DNA of 64,000 nt from Terriglobales bacterium (GTDB lineage: Bacteria > Acidobacteriota > Terriglobia > Terriglobales > Acidobacteriaceae). Below are positions 52,625-61,432 of the stretch, piece by piece; position 1 is the stretch's first letter, and each line of letters starts with the position of its first letter. The stretch is from positions 54,333 through 118,332 of the forward strand of contig DASRFG010000024.1 of assembly GCA_035651655.1 (NCBI GenBank). The letters run 5' to 3'. The position numbers were made by a program, and so were the translations under genes. The notes beneath the pieces are model-generated. The model saw nothing but the letters and a program-made list of their open reading frames with translations, searched no databases and was not told the origin of the DNA.

Positions 52625-53851
52625 ATGATGGACGCGATGCCGCGGCGCTCCAATACCTCTGAAAACTCTAAACCGGAGGTGGATCTCCCCTCGCTGGTCG
52701 TAAATGCCCGCGCGGTGGCACGGCTCCGTGCCGGCCATGTTTGGGTGTACCGATCGGACCTGGTCTCAGCCGAAGGCGTGCCTCCCGGAGCCATGGTGCG
52801 GGTGCTCGACCAGAAAAGAAAGTCACTCGGGACGGCCCTCTACAGCAGCTCCTCGCAAATCGCAATCCGCATGATCTCTTCCGGCGCAGTACCGGACCTT
52901 CCCGCTTTATTGAGGCAGCGAATCCGAGAAGCACTGGCCTATCGCGAGAAGGTGGTCAGCGGCACTGATGCCTATCGCCTGGTTTTCAGCGAAGCTGATT
53001 TCCTTCCCGGGCTGATCGTTGATCGCTATAACGATGTCCTCTCCATGCAGGTCCTCACGCAGGGAATGGACGCGGAGACAGTGCGTGACTCCGTGCTCAC
53101 CACCCTCGAGGAGCAAATTTCGCCGGCGGGAATTGTGGAGCGCATGGATCCGCGGGTTCGCGAGCTGGAACAACTCCCGCCACTCCAAACCAGGCTGTTG
53201 CGTGGGCAGAAGTCAGAAACCATTGTGACCATGAATGGCGTTCACTTCCGTTTTCGTGGTCTGGAAGGCCAAAAGACCGGAGCATTTCTGGACCAACGGG
53301 AAAACTATGCCGCTGCGGCACAATACGCCCATGGAGAGGCGCTGGACGTCTTTTGCTACCAGGGCGGATTCGCCCTGCACGTTGCGCCGCGCTGTTCGCA
53401 GGTGACCGGCGTTGACAGTTCCCGTGCAGCCTTGGAAGCGGCGGAAGAGAATGCCAAGCTCAACGGAATTGAGCTTGAATGGATGGAGGGCAATGCCTTC
53501 GACCTGCTGAAAGACTATTCGGCTGCCGGAAAACAGTACGACACCATTGTCCTCGATCCGCCCGCATTTGCCCGTTCCAAGCAGGCCCTGAATACGGCGT
53601 TGCGAGGGTATAAAGAGCTGAATCTGAGGGCCCTCAAGATGCTGCGGCCGGGTGGAACGCTGGTGACTTGCTCCTGTTCCTATCACGTCAGCGAGGCCGA
53701 TTTCCTGGAAACCGTCTCCTCCTCCGCCGTAGACGCTCACCGTAGCCTGCGGCTGGTAGAGAAGCGCGGCCAAGCAAAAGACCACCCCGTCCTGCTGGGA
53801 GTGCCGGAAACGGCCTATCTGAAGTGCCTCATATTCCATGTAAGTCATTGA
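52625..53851 (+). CDS. rlmI: Class I SAM-dependent rRNA methyltransferase, RlmI-like
   Basis: It resembles RlmI, which methylates C1962 of 23S rRNA. Of 408 residues, the N-terminal PUA domain (ARLRAGHVWVYRSDLVSAEG) and linker (TDAYRLVFSEADFLPGLIVDRY) precede a Rossmann domain with LDVFCYQGGFALHVA, VDSSRAALEAAEENAKLNG and VLDPPAFARSKQAL, then VTCSCSYHVSEADF. The start is uncertain (ATG 52625, 52628 or 52637; TTG 52592). Exact target site is inferred. Confidence 0.9.
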   Translation: MMDAMPRRSNTSENSKPEVDLPSLVVNARAVARLRAGHVWVYRSDLVSAEGVPPGAMVRVLDQKRKSLGTALYSSSSQIAIRMISSGAVPDLPALLRQRIREALAYREKVVSGTDAYRLVFSEADFLPGLIVDRYNDVLSMQVLTQGMDAETVRDSVLTTLEEQISPAGIVERMDPRVRELEQLPPLQTRLLRGQKSETIVTMNGVHFRFRGLEGQKTGAFLDQRENYAAAAQYAHGEALDVFCYQGGFALHVAPRCSQVTGVDSSRAALEAAEENAKLNGIELEWMEGNAFDLLKDYSAAGKQYDTIVLDPPAFARSKQALNTALRGYKELNLRALKMLRPGGTLVTCSCSYHVSEADFLETVSSSAVDAHRSLRLVEKRGQAKDHPVLLGVPETAYLKCLIFHVSH

Positions 53852-53854
53852 AAA

Positions 53855-53900
53855 AATGAGTAAATAACGTATTGACAATACAACACTCATATTTTATGAT
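53855..53900 (+). promoter_or_regulatory. hsp20 promoter with nested palindromes
   Basis: Consensus sigma70 promoter TTGACA (53872-53877), 17 bp, TATGAT (53895-53900). The -35 sits inside the perfect palindrome GTATTG-A-CAATAC (53869-53881). An outer pair ATGAGT (53856-53861) / ACTCAT (53885-53890) frames it. It looks like a repressor-controlled promoter; it is not a CIRCE element. Confidence 0.72.
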
Positions 53901-53984
53901 TCCATCGTAGTCACTATGACATCCAAGGCTTAGCGGCAATGCAAGCCTGGGTTGCCACACAATTTCTGAGCAGGAGGAACGGTT

Positions 53985-54473
53985 ATGACAGTCGTTACGC
54001 GTTGGGAGCCTTTCCGTGAGTTTTCTGTACTACAAGACCGTCTCAACCGTCTGTTCCAGGATTCTCTTGGAACGGGACGCGAAGAGACACTAGCCAACAG
54101 CGGTGCGTTCGTCCCCGCAGTGGACGTGTATGAGGATGAACACAACGTCACGTTGAAACTGGAAGTTCCGGGAATTGACGAGAAGGACATTGATGTCCGG
54201 GTGGAAAACAACACCTTGACGGTGCGCGGTGAACGCAAGTTGGAGAAAGAAGAAAAGGAGGAGAACTTCCATCGTATTGAGAGGTCCTACGGAAGTTTTA
54301 GCCGCTCCTTCACCTTGCCATCTACCGTGGATGCGGAGAAGGTCGAAGCCGACTATGACAAGGGCGTGCTGAAGATCCGCCTTGCCAAAAAGGCTGAAGC
54401 CAAACCCAAGCAGATCAAGGTGAACATCGGGCAGAAGATGGTTGAAGGAAAAAGCGCGAGCAAAGCCGCCTAA
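53985..54473 (+). CDS. Hsp20/alpha-crystallin family small heat-shock protein
   Basis: An ATP-independent holdase chaperone, 162 residues. MTVVTRWEPFREFSVLQDRLNRLF is the usual N-arm; the alpha-crystallin domain includes VPAVDVYEDEHNVTLKLEVPGI, NTLTVRGERK and ADYDKGVLKIRLAKK (A-x-x-x-x-G-V-L). AGGAGG lies 8 nt before the ATG. clpB follows after a terminator, giving a disaggregation pair: Hsp20 holds aggregates, ClpB remodels them. Confidence 0.97.
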   Translation: MTVVTRWEPFREFSVLQDRLNRLFQDSLGTGREETLANSGAFVPAVDVYEDEHNVTLKLEVPGIDEKDIDVRVENNTLTVRGERKLEKEEKEENFHRIERSYGSFSRSFTLPSTVDAEKVEADYDKGVLKIRLAKKAEAKPKQIKVNIGQKMVEGKSASKAA

Positions 54474-54507
54474 AGCTGCCCTCGCGCAAAATAGAGACAT
54501 CATACCT

Positions 54508-54543
54508 GGGAGGCGGAATTGATTTCGTCTCCCTATTTTTTTC
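54508..54543 (+). terminator. Rho-independent terminator after hsp20
   Basis: GGGAG (54508-54512) pairs with CTCCC (54529-54533), with further pairs inside (CG/CG, AAT/ATT); TATTTTTTTC follows. Confidence 0.75.
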
Positions 54544-54644
54544 AGATTCGAAGGTGCAACTTTCAGCCGAGAAGAGGGAGTCGCGGCAGACTTGAAAGTG
54601 CGCGCTGGAAGGCTGAAACTGACAGGCGAAAGTGAGGTCGTCAT

Positions 54645-57305
54645 ATGGCGATTCGTTGGGACAAATTCACGCTGAAGGCCCAGGAGGCGGTACAGCGGGC
54701 GAGCGATCTGGCCTCGGAGAATGGCAACTCAGAAGTTCTGCCCTTGCATGTCCTGGCAGCGCTGTTAGAAGACCAGGAAGGAATTGTGCCGCCGGTGCTG
54801 GAGAAGATCGGTGCCAATCCTCAAACCGTGCTGGGGGAAATACGTCGTGAGCTCGAGCGCTTGCCCAAGGTTTCGGGCGGCGGCGCCATGCAGCCGCACA
54901 TGTCGGCAGGAATGAACGACGTGCTGGAGCAGGCCTTTAAAGAAGCCAGCAACTTCAAAGATGAATATGTTTCAACCGAACACCTGTTGCTCGCCATGTC
55001 ACGGGGCGGGCGGGGCTCCGGCTATGAGCGGGCTGCCTCTGACCTTCTCGCCCGCCACGGCGCGAAGCATGACGCCATTCTGAAAGCGCTAACCTCCATC
55101 CGCGGCTCGCAAAAAGTTACCGATCAAAATCCAGAGGCCAAATACCAGGCGCTGGAAAAATATGCGCGTGACCTTACTGAACAAGCCCGCCGCGGCAAGC
55201 TCGATCCCGTCATCGGACGCGATGAGGAGATCCGTCGCGTGGTGCAGGTTTTATCCCGGCGGACCAAGAACAATCCGGTATTGATTGGTGAGCCCGGCGT
55301 GGGCAAGACGGCAATTGTTGAAGGCCTGGCTCAGCGGATCATTTCCGGAGATGTTCCGGAGATTTTAAAAAACAAGCGAGTGGTGGCCCTGGATCTGGGC
55401 GCGATGCTCGCCGGCGCCAAGTATCGCGGCGAGTTCGAGGACCGGCTGAAAGCCGTGCTCAAAGAGATCGAAGATTCGCAGGGGCAGATCATCCTGTTCA
55501 TTGACGAGCTGCATACCCTGGTTGGCGCGGGAGCGGCTGAGGGCGCCATTGATGCTTCGAACATGCTGAAGCCCGCCCTGGCACGCGGGGAACTGCGCGC
55601 GATCGGCGCGACCACGCTGAATGAATACCGCAAGTACATTGAAAAAGACGCGGCGCTGGAGCGCAGGTTCCAACCTGTCTATGTGGACGAGCCGACGGTG
55701 GAAGACACCATTGCGATTCTCCGTGGCCTCAAGGAGAAGTACGAAGTCCATCATGGCGTGCGCATCAAAGATTCCGCCATCATCGCCGCTGCCACGCTCT
55801 CGCACCGTTACATCACCGACCGGTTTCTTCCCGATAAGGCGATTGACCTGATTGACGAAGCCGCGGCATCGCTGCGGATTCAGATCGACTCCATGCCGAC
55901 GGAGATAGATAAGCTGGAACGACGCGCTATGCAGCTGGAGATCGAGAAGCAGGCACTCAAGCGCGAGGATGACCCTAACTCTCGCGAGCGCCTGGCTGCG
56001 GTTGAAAAGGAGCTGGCGCAGATTCGCGAGCAGTCGGACGCCTTGAAGGCGCGCTGGAGGCGCGAAAAGGAATTGATTGATCAAGTCCGCAAGCTCAAGG
56101 AGCGCATCGAGCAGCTGCGAATTGAAGAGCAGGCGGCGGAGCGCCGAGGCGATCTCGAACGGGTGGCGCAGATTCGCTATTCAGAAATACGACAGGCGGA
56201 AGCTCAACTGGCAAAGCTCAATGAGCAGATGCAAGCCAGTGGAGCCTCGCGCATGCTGAAAGAAGAAGTGGACGAAGAGGACGTGGGCCGAATTGTCTCC
56301 AAGTGGACCGGCATTCCGGTATCCAGGATGCTCGAGGGCGAAGTCAAAAAGCTGATCGCCATGGAAGACCGGCTGCGTCAACGGGTGGTCGGACAGGACG
56401 AGGCTCTCTCGCGTGTTGCCAATGCAGTACGGAGGTCCCGAGCTGGGTTGAGCGATCCGAAGCGGCCGATTGGCTCCTTTATTTTCCTCGGTCCCACAGG
56501 CGTCGGCAAAACCGAATTGGCGCGTGCCCTGGCTGAATTCTTATTCGACGATGAACATGCGCTGATCCGCATTGACATGTCTGAATACATGGAGAGGCAC
56601 GCGGTGGCGCGGTTGATCGGAGCTCCTCCGGGATATGTAGGCTACGAAGAGGGCGGCCAACTGACAGAACAGGTCCGCCGGCGTCCTTACTCTGTGGTGC
56701 TGTTCGACGAGATCGAGAAGGCGCATCCGGAAGTGTTCAACATCCTGCTGCAAGTGATGGATGATGGCCGTTTAACCGATGGCAAAGGCCGGACGGTGGA
56801 CTTCCGCAACACGGTCATCATTATGACCTCGAACATTGGCTCGGTTTACCTGAGTCCGGAAGCAATGCAAACGGCAGAGGATGTGCAACGCGCCCGGGCG
56901 CAGGTGATGGACGCACTGCAATCGAGCTTCAAGCCCGAGTTTCTCAACCGCGTTGACGACATCATCATCTTCAATCCGCTCGGCAAGGAGCAGCTGACCA
57001 GGATCGTCGAGCTGCGGCTTGAAGACGTTCGCCGCACGCTGGCAGAACGCAAGATCAGCCTGGAGTTGACCGACCAAGCCAAGGAACTCCTGTTCACGGA
57101 AGGCTACGACGTGAATTATGGGGCCCGTCCTTTGAAGCGCGCCATACAACGGCTGATCATGGACCCGCTGGCCCTCAAAATACTGGATGGCGAGGTCTTA
57201 CACGGCGATCATGTAGTGGTTGATGCTGACATGCGCGAACGGCACATGGTTTTTAAGGTGTCACATCGGGTTGGCGAGAAAGAGCCAGCGGCGAGCAAAC
57301 GATAA
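54645..57305 (+). CDS. clpB: ATP-dependent chaperone ClpB
   Basis: A Hsp100 disaggregase working with DnaK. The 886-residue protein has the Clp N-domain ([16 protein letters not shown]), NBD1 with [15 protein letters not shown] and [19 protein letters not shown], the middle coiled coil (about 410-520) that distinguishes ClpB from ClpA/C, and NBD2 with [42 protein letters not shown] and [20 protein letters not shown] lies upstream of the ATG. No ClpP-binding IGF loop is evident. Confidence 0.98.
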   Translation: MAIRWDKFTLKAQEAVQRASDLASENGNSEVLPLHVLAALLEDQEGIVPPVLEKIGANPQTVLGEIRRELERLPKVSGGGAMQPHMSAGMNDVLEQAFKEASNFKDEYVSTEHLLLAMSRGGRGSGYERAASDLLARHGAKHDAILKALTSIRGSQKVTDQNPEAKYQALEKYARDLTEQARRGKLDPVIGRDEEIRRVVQVLSRRTKNNPVLIGEPGVGKTAIVEGLAQRIISGDVPEILKNKRVVALDLGAMLAGAKYRGEFEDRLKAVLKEIEDSQGQIILFIDELHTLVGAGAAEGAIDASNMLKPALARGELRAIGATTLNEYRKYIEKDAALERRFQPVYVDEPTVEDTIAILRGLKEKYEVHHGVRIKDSAIIAAATLSHRYITDRFLPDKAIDLIDEAAASLRIQIDSMPTEIDKLERRAMQLEIEKQALKREDDPNSRERLAAVEKELAQIREQSDALKARWRREKELIDQVRKLKERIEQLRIEEQAAERRGDLERVAQIRYSEIRQAEAQLAKLNEQMQASGASRMLKEEVDEEDVGRIVSKWTGIPVSRMLEGEVKKLIAMEDRLRQRVVGQDEALSRVANAVRRSRAGLSDPKRPIGSFIFLGPTGVGKTELARALAEFLFDDEHALIRIDMSEYMERHAVARLIGAPPGYVGYEEGGQLTEQVRRRPYSVVLFDEIEKAHPEVFNILLQVMDDGRLTDGKGRTVDFRNTVIIMTSNIGSVYLSPEAMQTAEDVQRARAQVMDALQSSFKPEFLNRVDDIIIFNPLGKEQLTRIVELRLEDVRRTLAERKISLELTDQAKELLFTEGYDVNYGARPLKRAIQRLIMDPLALKILDGEVLHGDHVVVDADMRERHMVFKVSHRVGEKEPAASKR

Positions 57306-57321
57306 TTGCCACGACTTACAG

Positions 57322-57352
57322 AGAGACGCAGCTTTTCTGCGTCTCTTTTTTG
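57322..57352 (+). terminator. Rho-independent terminator after clpB
   Basis: AGAGACGCAG-CTTTT-CTGCGTCTCT, a perfect 10-bp stem, runs into TTTTTTGTTT. Confidence 0.93.
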
Positions 57353-57469
57353 TTTGCAGGTGAACAAAATCCAGCAGCAGAAGTTTCTGAATTAGGAACT
57401 CCGGTCAGCATCCCTCGATTGCACCAACTGCGCGCCAACCCGATGCAGACGACGTGCGTCACATAGTGC

Positions 57470-57727
57470 ATGGCAACCAGACATAGATCGTCACGCAAAT
57501 CAAGTAGTTCACGCTCACACCGGTCAACTTCGCGATCAAGTTCCAAGCGCAGTTCGCGCGGACGCAAGTACGGTCGCAAAGCGCAGCAGGAAGTCCGTAC
57601 CGAGATGCACCATATGCGGTCCGGGAAACACCCGGTAAAAAACCGCAAGCAGGCCATTGCAATCGGACTTTCAAAAGCTCGACAGAAGGGCGCTAAGGTC
57701 CCACGTAAACGCCGTAGCTCAAGATAG
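57470..57727 (+). CDS. Small basic protein, DUF6496-like
   Basis: An 85-residue, strongly basic protein. The first 33 residues are Ser/Arg repeats (SSRKSSSSRSHRSTSRSSSK). The rest, RKYGRKAQQEVRTEMHHM and KNRKQAIAIGLSKARQKGAK, matches the conserved core of DUF6496 ('AQKKV...MHE.K...SRKQAIAIGLSEARRKGAKVP'). Such proteins are of unknown function; nucleic-acid binding is suggested by charge. The ribosome binding site is not obvious. It lies 10 bp before another basic protein. Opposite-strand ORFs here are shadows. Confidence 0.72.
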   Translation: MATRHRSSRKSSSSRSHRSTSRSSSKRSSRGRKYGRKAQQEVRTEMHHMRSGKHPVKNRKQAIAIGLSKARQKGAKVPRKRRSSR

Positions 57728-57737
57728 GAGAAACGAA

Positions 57738-57974
57738 ATGGCAACCCGAAGGTCCAGCAGTCGTTCCAGCCGCAGCAGTGGACGCAGCGGCAGCAGAAGC
57801 CGCAGCTCCGGAAGCAGCCGACGGTCGGCGAGCAGCCGTTCGCGCCGTGCAGGCGCTCGTGGAACCAGCAGCCGCTCGGCGAGCAGCCGTCGTCGCACCA
57901 CAAACACCCGTTCGCGTACGCGTCGCGGGGCAGGCAGCACCGGTCGCAGGGAACAAGGCGAAGAAGCCGCTTAA
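57738..57974 (+). CDS. Ser/Arg-rich (RS-repeat) small basic protein
   Basis: A 78-residue protein composed almost wholly of Ser, Arg, Gly and Thr (MATRRSSSRSSRSSGRSGSR...), with an acidic end (GRREQGEEAA). AGGAG is 8 nt before the ATG, supporting translation. No family can be assigned; composition resembles histone-like or RNA-condensing tails. It is probably cotranscribed with the DUF6496-like gene, with which it shares the RS segment. Confidence 0.55.
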   Translation: MATRRSSSRSSRSSGRSGSRSRSSGSSRRSASSRSRRAGARGTSSRSASSRRRTTNTRSRTRRGAGSTGRREQGEEAA

Positions 57975-57984
57975 TCGAATTCCA

Positions 57985-58020
57985 TCTGTGCGGCTTCGAA
58001 AAAGGTAAGCCGCACAGATC
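57985..58020. other. Perfect 13-bp hairpin between convergent genes
   Basis: ATCTGTGCGGCTT (57985-57997) and AAGCCGCACAGAT (58008-58020) over a 10-nt loop. It lacks a T-run on either strand; it may protect or end both transcripts. Confidence 0.6.
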
Positions 58021-58045
58021 CACAGTGGTGCGGCGAGTCGAAAGC

Positions 58046-58942
58046 TTACGCTCGCTCGTAGGCGTGTTTTTTTTCGATTTCTTCGAGAGCGCATTTCATC
58101 TCAGCCTCAATGGTGTTCGCTTGCGCAAGCAGGCCGTCGGAGGCTTCAGCGTGCTCGTCCTGCAACCGAATCAGGCGTGTGGCCGCGAGCGAAGACGCCA
58201 CTTCCAGGATGTGCTCCCGAGTAGTATCGAGGTACAGCAGGTCAACTGGGTCTGCCAGCCAAGTCCTGCCGCCCGTTTGGGTAAGCTTGCTATTCCAATA
58301 GACCTTACGACGGATAAATGTGGTGAGCTGGCGGTCGTCAGCGTGTCCGAATGCCCAACGTTTGCGTCGTTGATCGTAATGGCGGCTGGAAAATTGCAGC
58401 GGCACCAGCTTGCTCGATTTTAAAAATTCCAACTGCTGCGTGTCCGCCTCTTTGCGCAACGCATTGATGACTGGAGCTTCTGCATCTTTCGGCTCCAGCG
58501 ACGGCAAGGTCTCGCGTACCGTCTGAGTCAAATTCACCGCCACCTTGGCATTCAGGCCAGGGGTGTTCTCAACATAAATCTCGGCGTGTAGAACATAAAA
58601 GTCAGCACCTGAGGTTGAGCGGTGGAACGGCCAGTGCAGGATGAACGAAAGCGGCAAACCCGCGAGGGTAATGTATAGCTGCTTCTGGTCGGCGTGCTGC
58701 GCTTGGCCTTGTAAGCTGTCTTGGGTTGTCAATCCTGGTTCCCCCAAATTCGTTCGCCTGAATTCGGCAGCTATTCTAAATGTTTGAGCGAGAACTGTAG
58801 AAGTGCGGCCGATTTCGCGGTTCTGATCCACTGATATATGGGATTCGGCTCTGTAGAGTCGCCATGAGTTGTCGTTAGTCGGGTGAAACCGAATTCGCGT
58901 CCCACATGTTACTTTCTTGATTCTGCTGGATTGCAGCCTCAT
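58046..58942 (-). CDS. Hypothetical cytoplasmic protein
   Basis: A 298-residue protein that I do not recognise. It has no signal peptide or TM helix. A central segment (LYITLAGLPLSFILHWPFHRS; GADFYVLHAEIYVENTPGLNAKVAVNLTQTV) looks beta-rich, and the C-terminal 80 residues are helical (TTREHILEVASSLAATRLIRL...EAEMKCALEEIEKKHAYE). The gene is less GC-rich than its neighbours and lies in a small cassette with the two basic proteins, which hints at acquisition. No strong ribosome binding site is seen before ATG 58942. Confidence 0.6.
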   Translation of the reverse strand: MRLQSSRIKKVTCGTRIRFHPTNDNSWRLYRAESHISVDQNREIGRTSTVLAQTFRIAAEFRRTNLGEPGLTTQDSLQGQAQHADQKQLYITLAGLPLSFILHWPFHRSTSGADFYVLHAEIYVENTPGLNAKVAVNLTQTVRETLPSLEPKDAEAPVINALRKEADTQQLEFLKSSKLVPLQFSSRHYDQRRKRWAFGHADDRQLTTFIRRKVYWNSKLTQTGGRTWLADPVDLLYLDTTREHILEVASSLAATRLIRLQDEHAEASDGLLAQANTIEAEMKCALEEIEKKHAYERA

Positions 58943-59160
58943 TCTGGATGTTAACTAGTTAGGTACTCCATGCGCCTTCCTACCACTCGAACCCGATTCT
59001 CGAAGGAATTTGTGAAACTTGAGTTCGCGATGATGGCTCCGCTAGGCTTGCCTTCCACTTTTTGCAACTTTGATTCGTGGCGAATCTGGTTCCCACTGCG
59101 TACTTGTCCAGGCAAGGAATACGCCCGCAGAGAATTGATTTACCCTGAGATCCGAAAGCC

Positions 59161-59877
59161 ATGGAGCCAACCCGCATCGCCGACCTGCTTACTCCATTTC
59201 TAGGCTCAAACTCATTGAGGGCTGAACAACTGGAGGCCCTCCGACGTTATCTCGAGTTGCTGACGCGCTGGAATGCGCGTATGAACCTCACCGCGGTGCG
59301 CGACGAAGAAGGTATAGTGACGCGGCACTTTGGCGAGTCGCTGTTCGCGGCGGCGCAGTTATTTCCGTCAGCCAAGTCCTCCGCCAATCGCATGAGCGCA
59401 GGAAATGCTGCGACTCAGCCGGGACCACGGGTGATTGACTTGGGATCGGGCGCCGGCTTCCCAGGAGTGCCGCTAAAAATTTATTGCTCGTCGCTTCGCC
59501 TGACGCTGGTCGAGTCGAATCAGAAGAAAGCGACGTTCCTGCGTGAGGTAATCCGCGCGTTGCAGTTGCGCGATGCCGATGTTTTTGCCGGACGCGGGGA
59601 AGAACTGACCACGGCCACGACCCAGCCACACTTCGGGATCCCGCCAGAGGTAGTTACCATGCGGGCGGTAGAGCGGTTTGAATCAGCATTGCCGGTTGCA
59701 GGTGAACTGGCGCGGATGCCCGGTGCGAATCCAAAGTCGCGCCTGGCACTGCTCGTGGGAAAGGCACAGTTGCCTCGAGTGAACGAGCTCGCTCCCGAGT
59801 TCAGTTGGGGGTCGCCGATCCCGGTGCCGCAGTCGAAAGAGCGAGTGCTGGTGGTTGGAACCAGCATCGTTGGATGA
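59161..59877 (+). CDS. rsmG: 16S rRNA (guanine527-N7)-methyltransferase RsmG (GidB)
   Basis: RsmG methylates G527 in the 530 loop of 16S rRNA. The 238-residue protein has the expected LEALRRYLELLTRWNARMNLTAVRD, the SAM-binding VIDLGSGAGFPGVPLKIY, LTLVESNQKKATFLREV and VTMRAVERF. It lies just upstream of parS-parA-parB, the common chromosomal gidB-parAB neighbourhood near replication origins. Confidence 0.94.
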   Translation: MEPTRIADLLTPFLGSNSLRAEQLEALRRYLELLTRWNARMNLTAVRDEEGIVTRHFGESLFAAAQLFPSAKSSANRMSAGNAATQPGPRVIDLGSGAGFPGVPLKIYCSSLRLTLVESNQKKATFLREVIRALQLRDADVFAGRGEELTTATTQPHFGIPPEVVTMRAVERFESALPVAGELARMPGANPKSRLALLVGKAQLPRVNELAPEFSWGSPIPVPQSKERVLVVGTSIVG

Positions 59878-60063
59878 ACCAAAGAAGTAACAAGTGGGAG
59901 ATGGCGCATTCCATAGCGGGATTGGTAGCGCTCTAACGCACTGCGCTCGGGTTACGCGAGCCTCGAGTGGGAAATCGGATTGAGCGAATCAAGTTAATCA
60001 ACACCTCTTTGCAATGCGGAGCCTGCGTTCAACAGCTTTTCTCATCTGATCGGAGACGATTTA

Positions 60064-60079
60064 TGTTCCACGTGGAACA
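60064..60079. other. parS: parS centromere site 1
   Basis: TGTTCCACGTGGAACA, a perfect 16-bp palindrome matching the bacterial parS consensus TGTTYCACGTGRAACA. ParB loads here as a CTP-dependent clamp. It is 257 bp before parA. Confidence 0.93.
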
Positions 60080-60103
60080 ATGATCCGGCTACGCCAAAGG
60101 CCT

Positions 60104-60148
60104 GCTTCGCAAGCGAAGCTGCGCAGCCGAGGGCGGCTGCGCCCACGC
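60104..60148. repeat. Palindromic repeat family B, copy 3, between the parS sites
   Basis: GCTTCGC-AA-GCGAAGC followed by GCGCAGCC-GAGGGC-GGCTGCGC. It has the same two-hairpin layout as 3879-3927, with a compensatory change (GCGCAGCC/GGCTGCGC against GCCCAGCC/GGCTGGGC). Confidence 0.75.
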
Positions 60149-60178
60149 AGTCCGTGCAACTGCAAAGTTTCTGCCCAA

Positions 60179-60194
60179 TGTTCCACGTGGAACA
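60179..60194. other. parS: parS centromere site 2
   Basis: A second identical TGTTCCACGTGGAACA, 115 bp from the first (start to start), 127 bp before parA. Confidence 0.93.
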
Positions 60195-60320
60195 TTCACC
60201 CGCATTCTTCAATTGTGTTGCAGATTTCGACACAATTCTTGGTTTTGCACAAAAATGATTATTGAAACCGAAAACTGAGTCGAGTACTCTGCGCTTAACT
60301 CTGGTTCTCCTCAAAACTAA

Positions 60321-61370
60321 ATGGGACGCGTAATCGCGATTGCCAACCAGAAAGGTGGCGTAGGAAAGACCACTACGTCCATAAACCTGGCCGCCTCTTT
60401 AGCCGCGGCCGAAGTCAACACATTACTCATAGATTGCGATCCGCAATCCAATGCCAGCAGCGGGCTGGGATTCGCCAAGGATCCGGACCGCATTAGCACC
60501 TACGACGTGCTTATGGGCATGGCCAGCGCGGAAGAGGCGCTGCAGAAGCTTGAACTCGAACAGCTCTGGGTAATTCCTGCGCACAAAAACCTGATTGGTG
60601 CCAACCTGGAATTGATTTCAGAAGAGCGGCGGGAATTCCGCCTGCGGGACGCTCTCGAGCCTCTGCGCGCGCGTTTTCAATTCATCGTTCTGGATTGTCC
60701 TCCGGCCCTCGATCTGCTTACCCTGAACGCCTTGGTCGCGGCCGATTCAGTGCTGGTTCCCATGCAGGCGGAGTATTTCGCGCTGGAAGGGGTTAGCGAG
60801 CTGCTGGACACGGTCAGTCGCGTCAAAGAGAGTTTTAACCCACGCTTGGAGATCGAAGGCGTAGTGCTGACCATGTTTGACGAGCGCACCAACCTCGCCC
60901 AGCAAGTGACGGCCGAACTGCGCAAATATTTTGGCAAGCAACTCTGCCGTGCCAGAATCCCGCGCAATGTCCGCCTGGCTGAGGCTCCCAGCCACGGCAA
61001 ACCGGCGCTGCTCTATGACGTGCGGTCCCGCGGTTCTGAAAGTTATATTCGTCTGGCCAAAGAGATCCTGGATGGCGAAGCCAAACGAGGGGTGCGAGTC
61101 GGCACACCGATAGAGGTGCCCTTGGGGGACGACTCTCCGGGAACCGAAGCCGCGGAAACGACCATGGCTCCCGAGGCTCCGACCGAGGCTTTACCGGGGA
61201 ATGAGTCTGCCGCCGCAGCCGAGCCAGTGGTGCAGGTCGAAGCAGCGGGAGTGGATGCCACGCCCGTTGATCCCGCTCTTGGTGATGTCGCACCTGTCAT
61301 AGAAACCGTCCTTGAACCCGCGCTTCCAGCCGAGTTGGCGACTGCGGTCTCTGAGCATCGCGATTGGTGA
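60321..61370 (+). CDS. parA: Chromosome-partitioning ATPase ParA (Soj) with acidic C-terminal tail
   Basis: ParA is a Walker-type ATPase that binds the nucleoid and moves ParB-parS complexes. The deviant Walker A KGGVGKTTTSINLAASLA lies at the N-terminus with LLIDCDPQSNASSGLG and FIVLDCPPALDLLTLNAL. Residues 1-252 correspond to the whole of typical Soj. Residues about 253-349 are an added acidic Pro/Ala/Glu-rich tail of unknown role. The two parS sites lie in its upstream region; parB follows after 62 bp. Confidence 0.96.
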   Translation: MGRVIAIANQKGGVGKTTTSINLAASLAAAEVNTLLIDCDPQSNASSGLGFAKDPDRISTYDVLMGMASAEEALQKLELEQLWVIPAHKNLIGANLELISEERREFRLRDALEPLRARFQFIVLDCPPALDLLTLNALVAADSVLVPMQAEYFALEGVSELLDTVSRVKESFNPRLEIEGVVLTMFDERTNLAQQVTAELRKYFGKQLCRARIPRNVRLAEAPSHGKPALLYDVRSRGSESYIRLAKEILDGEAKRGVRVGTPIEVPLGDDSPGTEAAETTMAPEAPTEALPGNESAAAAEPVVQVEAAGVDATPVDPALGDVAPVIETVLEPALPAELATAVSEHRDW

Positions 61371-61432
61371 TCTCACTCGCGCGCTCGCCGAACCAGTTTT
61401 GATATTAACCACTAAGTACACAGGCAGACACA

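Noticed and set aside
57316..58023. 235-codon Cys/Arg-rich minus-strand ORF
   Set aside because: It crosses the clpB terminator and is antisense to the DUF6496-like gene, whose conserved core and the downstream AGGAG support the plus strand.
58970..59203. 77-codon plus-strand ORF before rsmG
   Set aside because: Overlaps the rsmG start in another frame, no ribosome binding site, no pattern.
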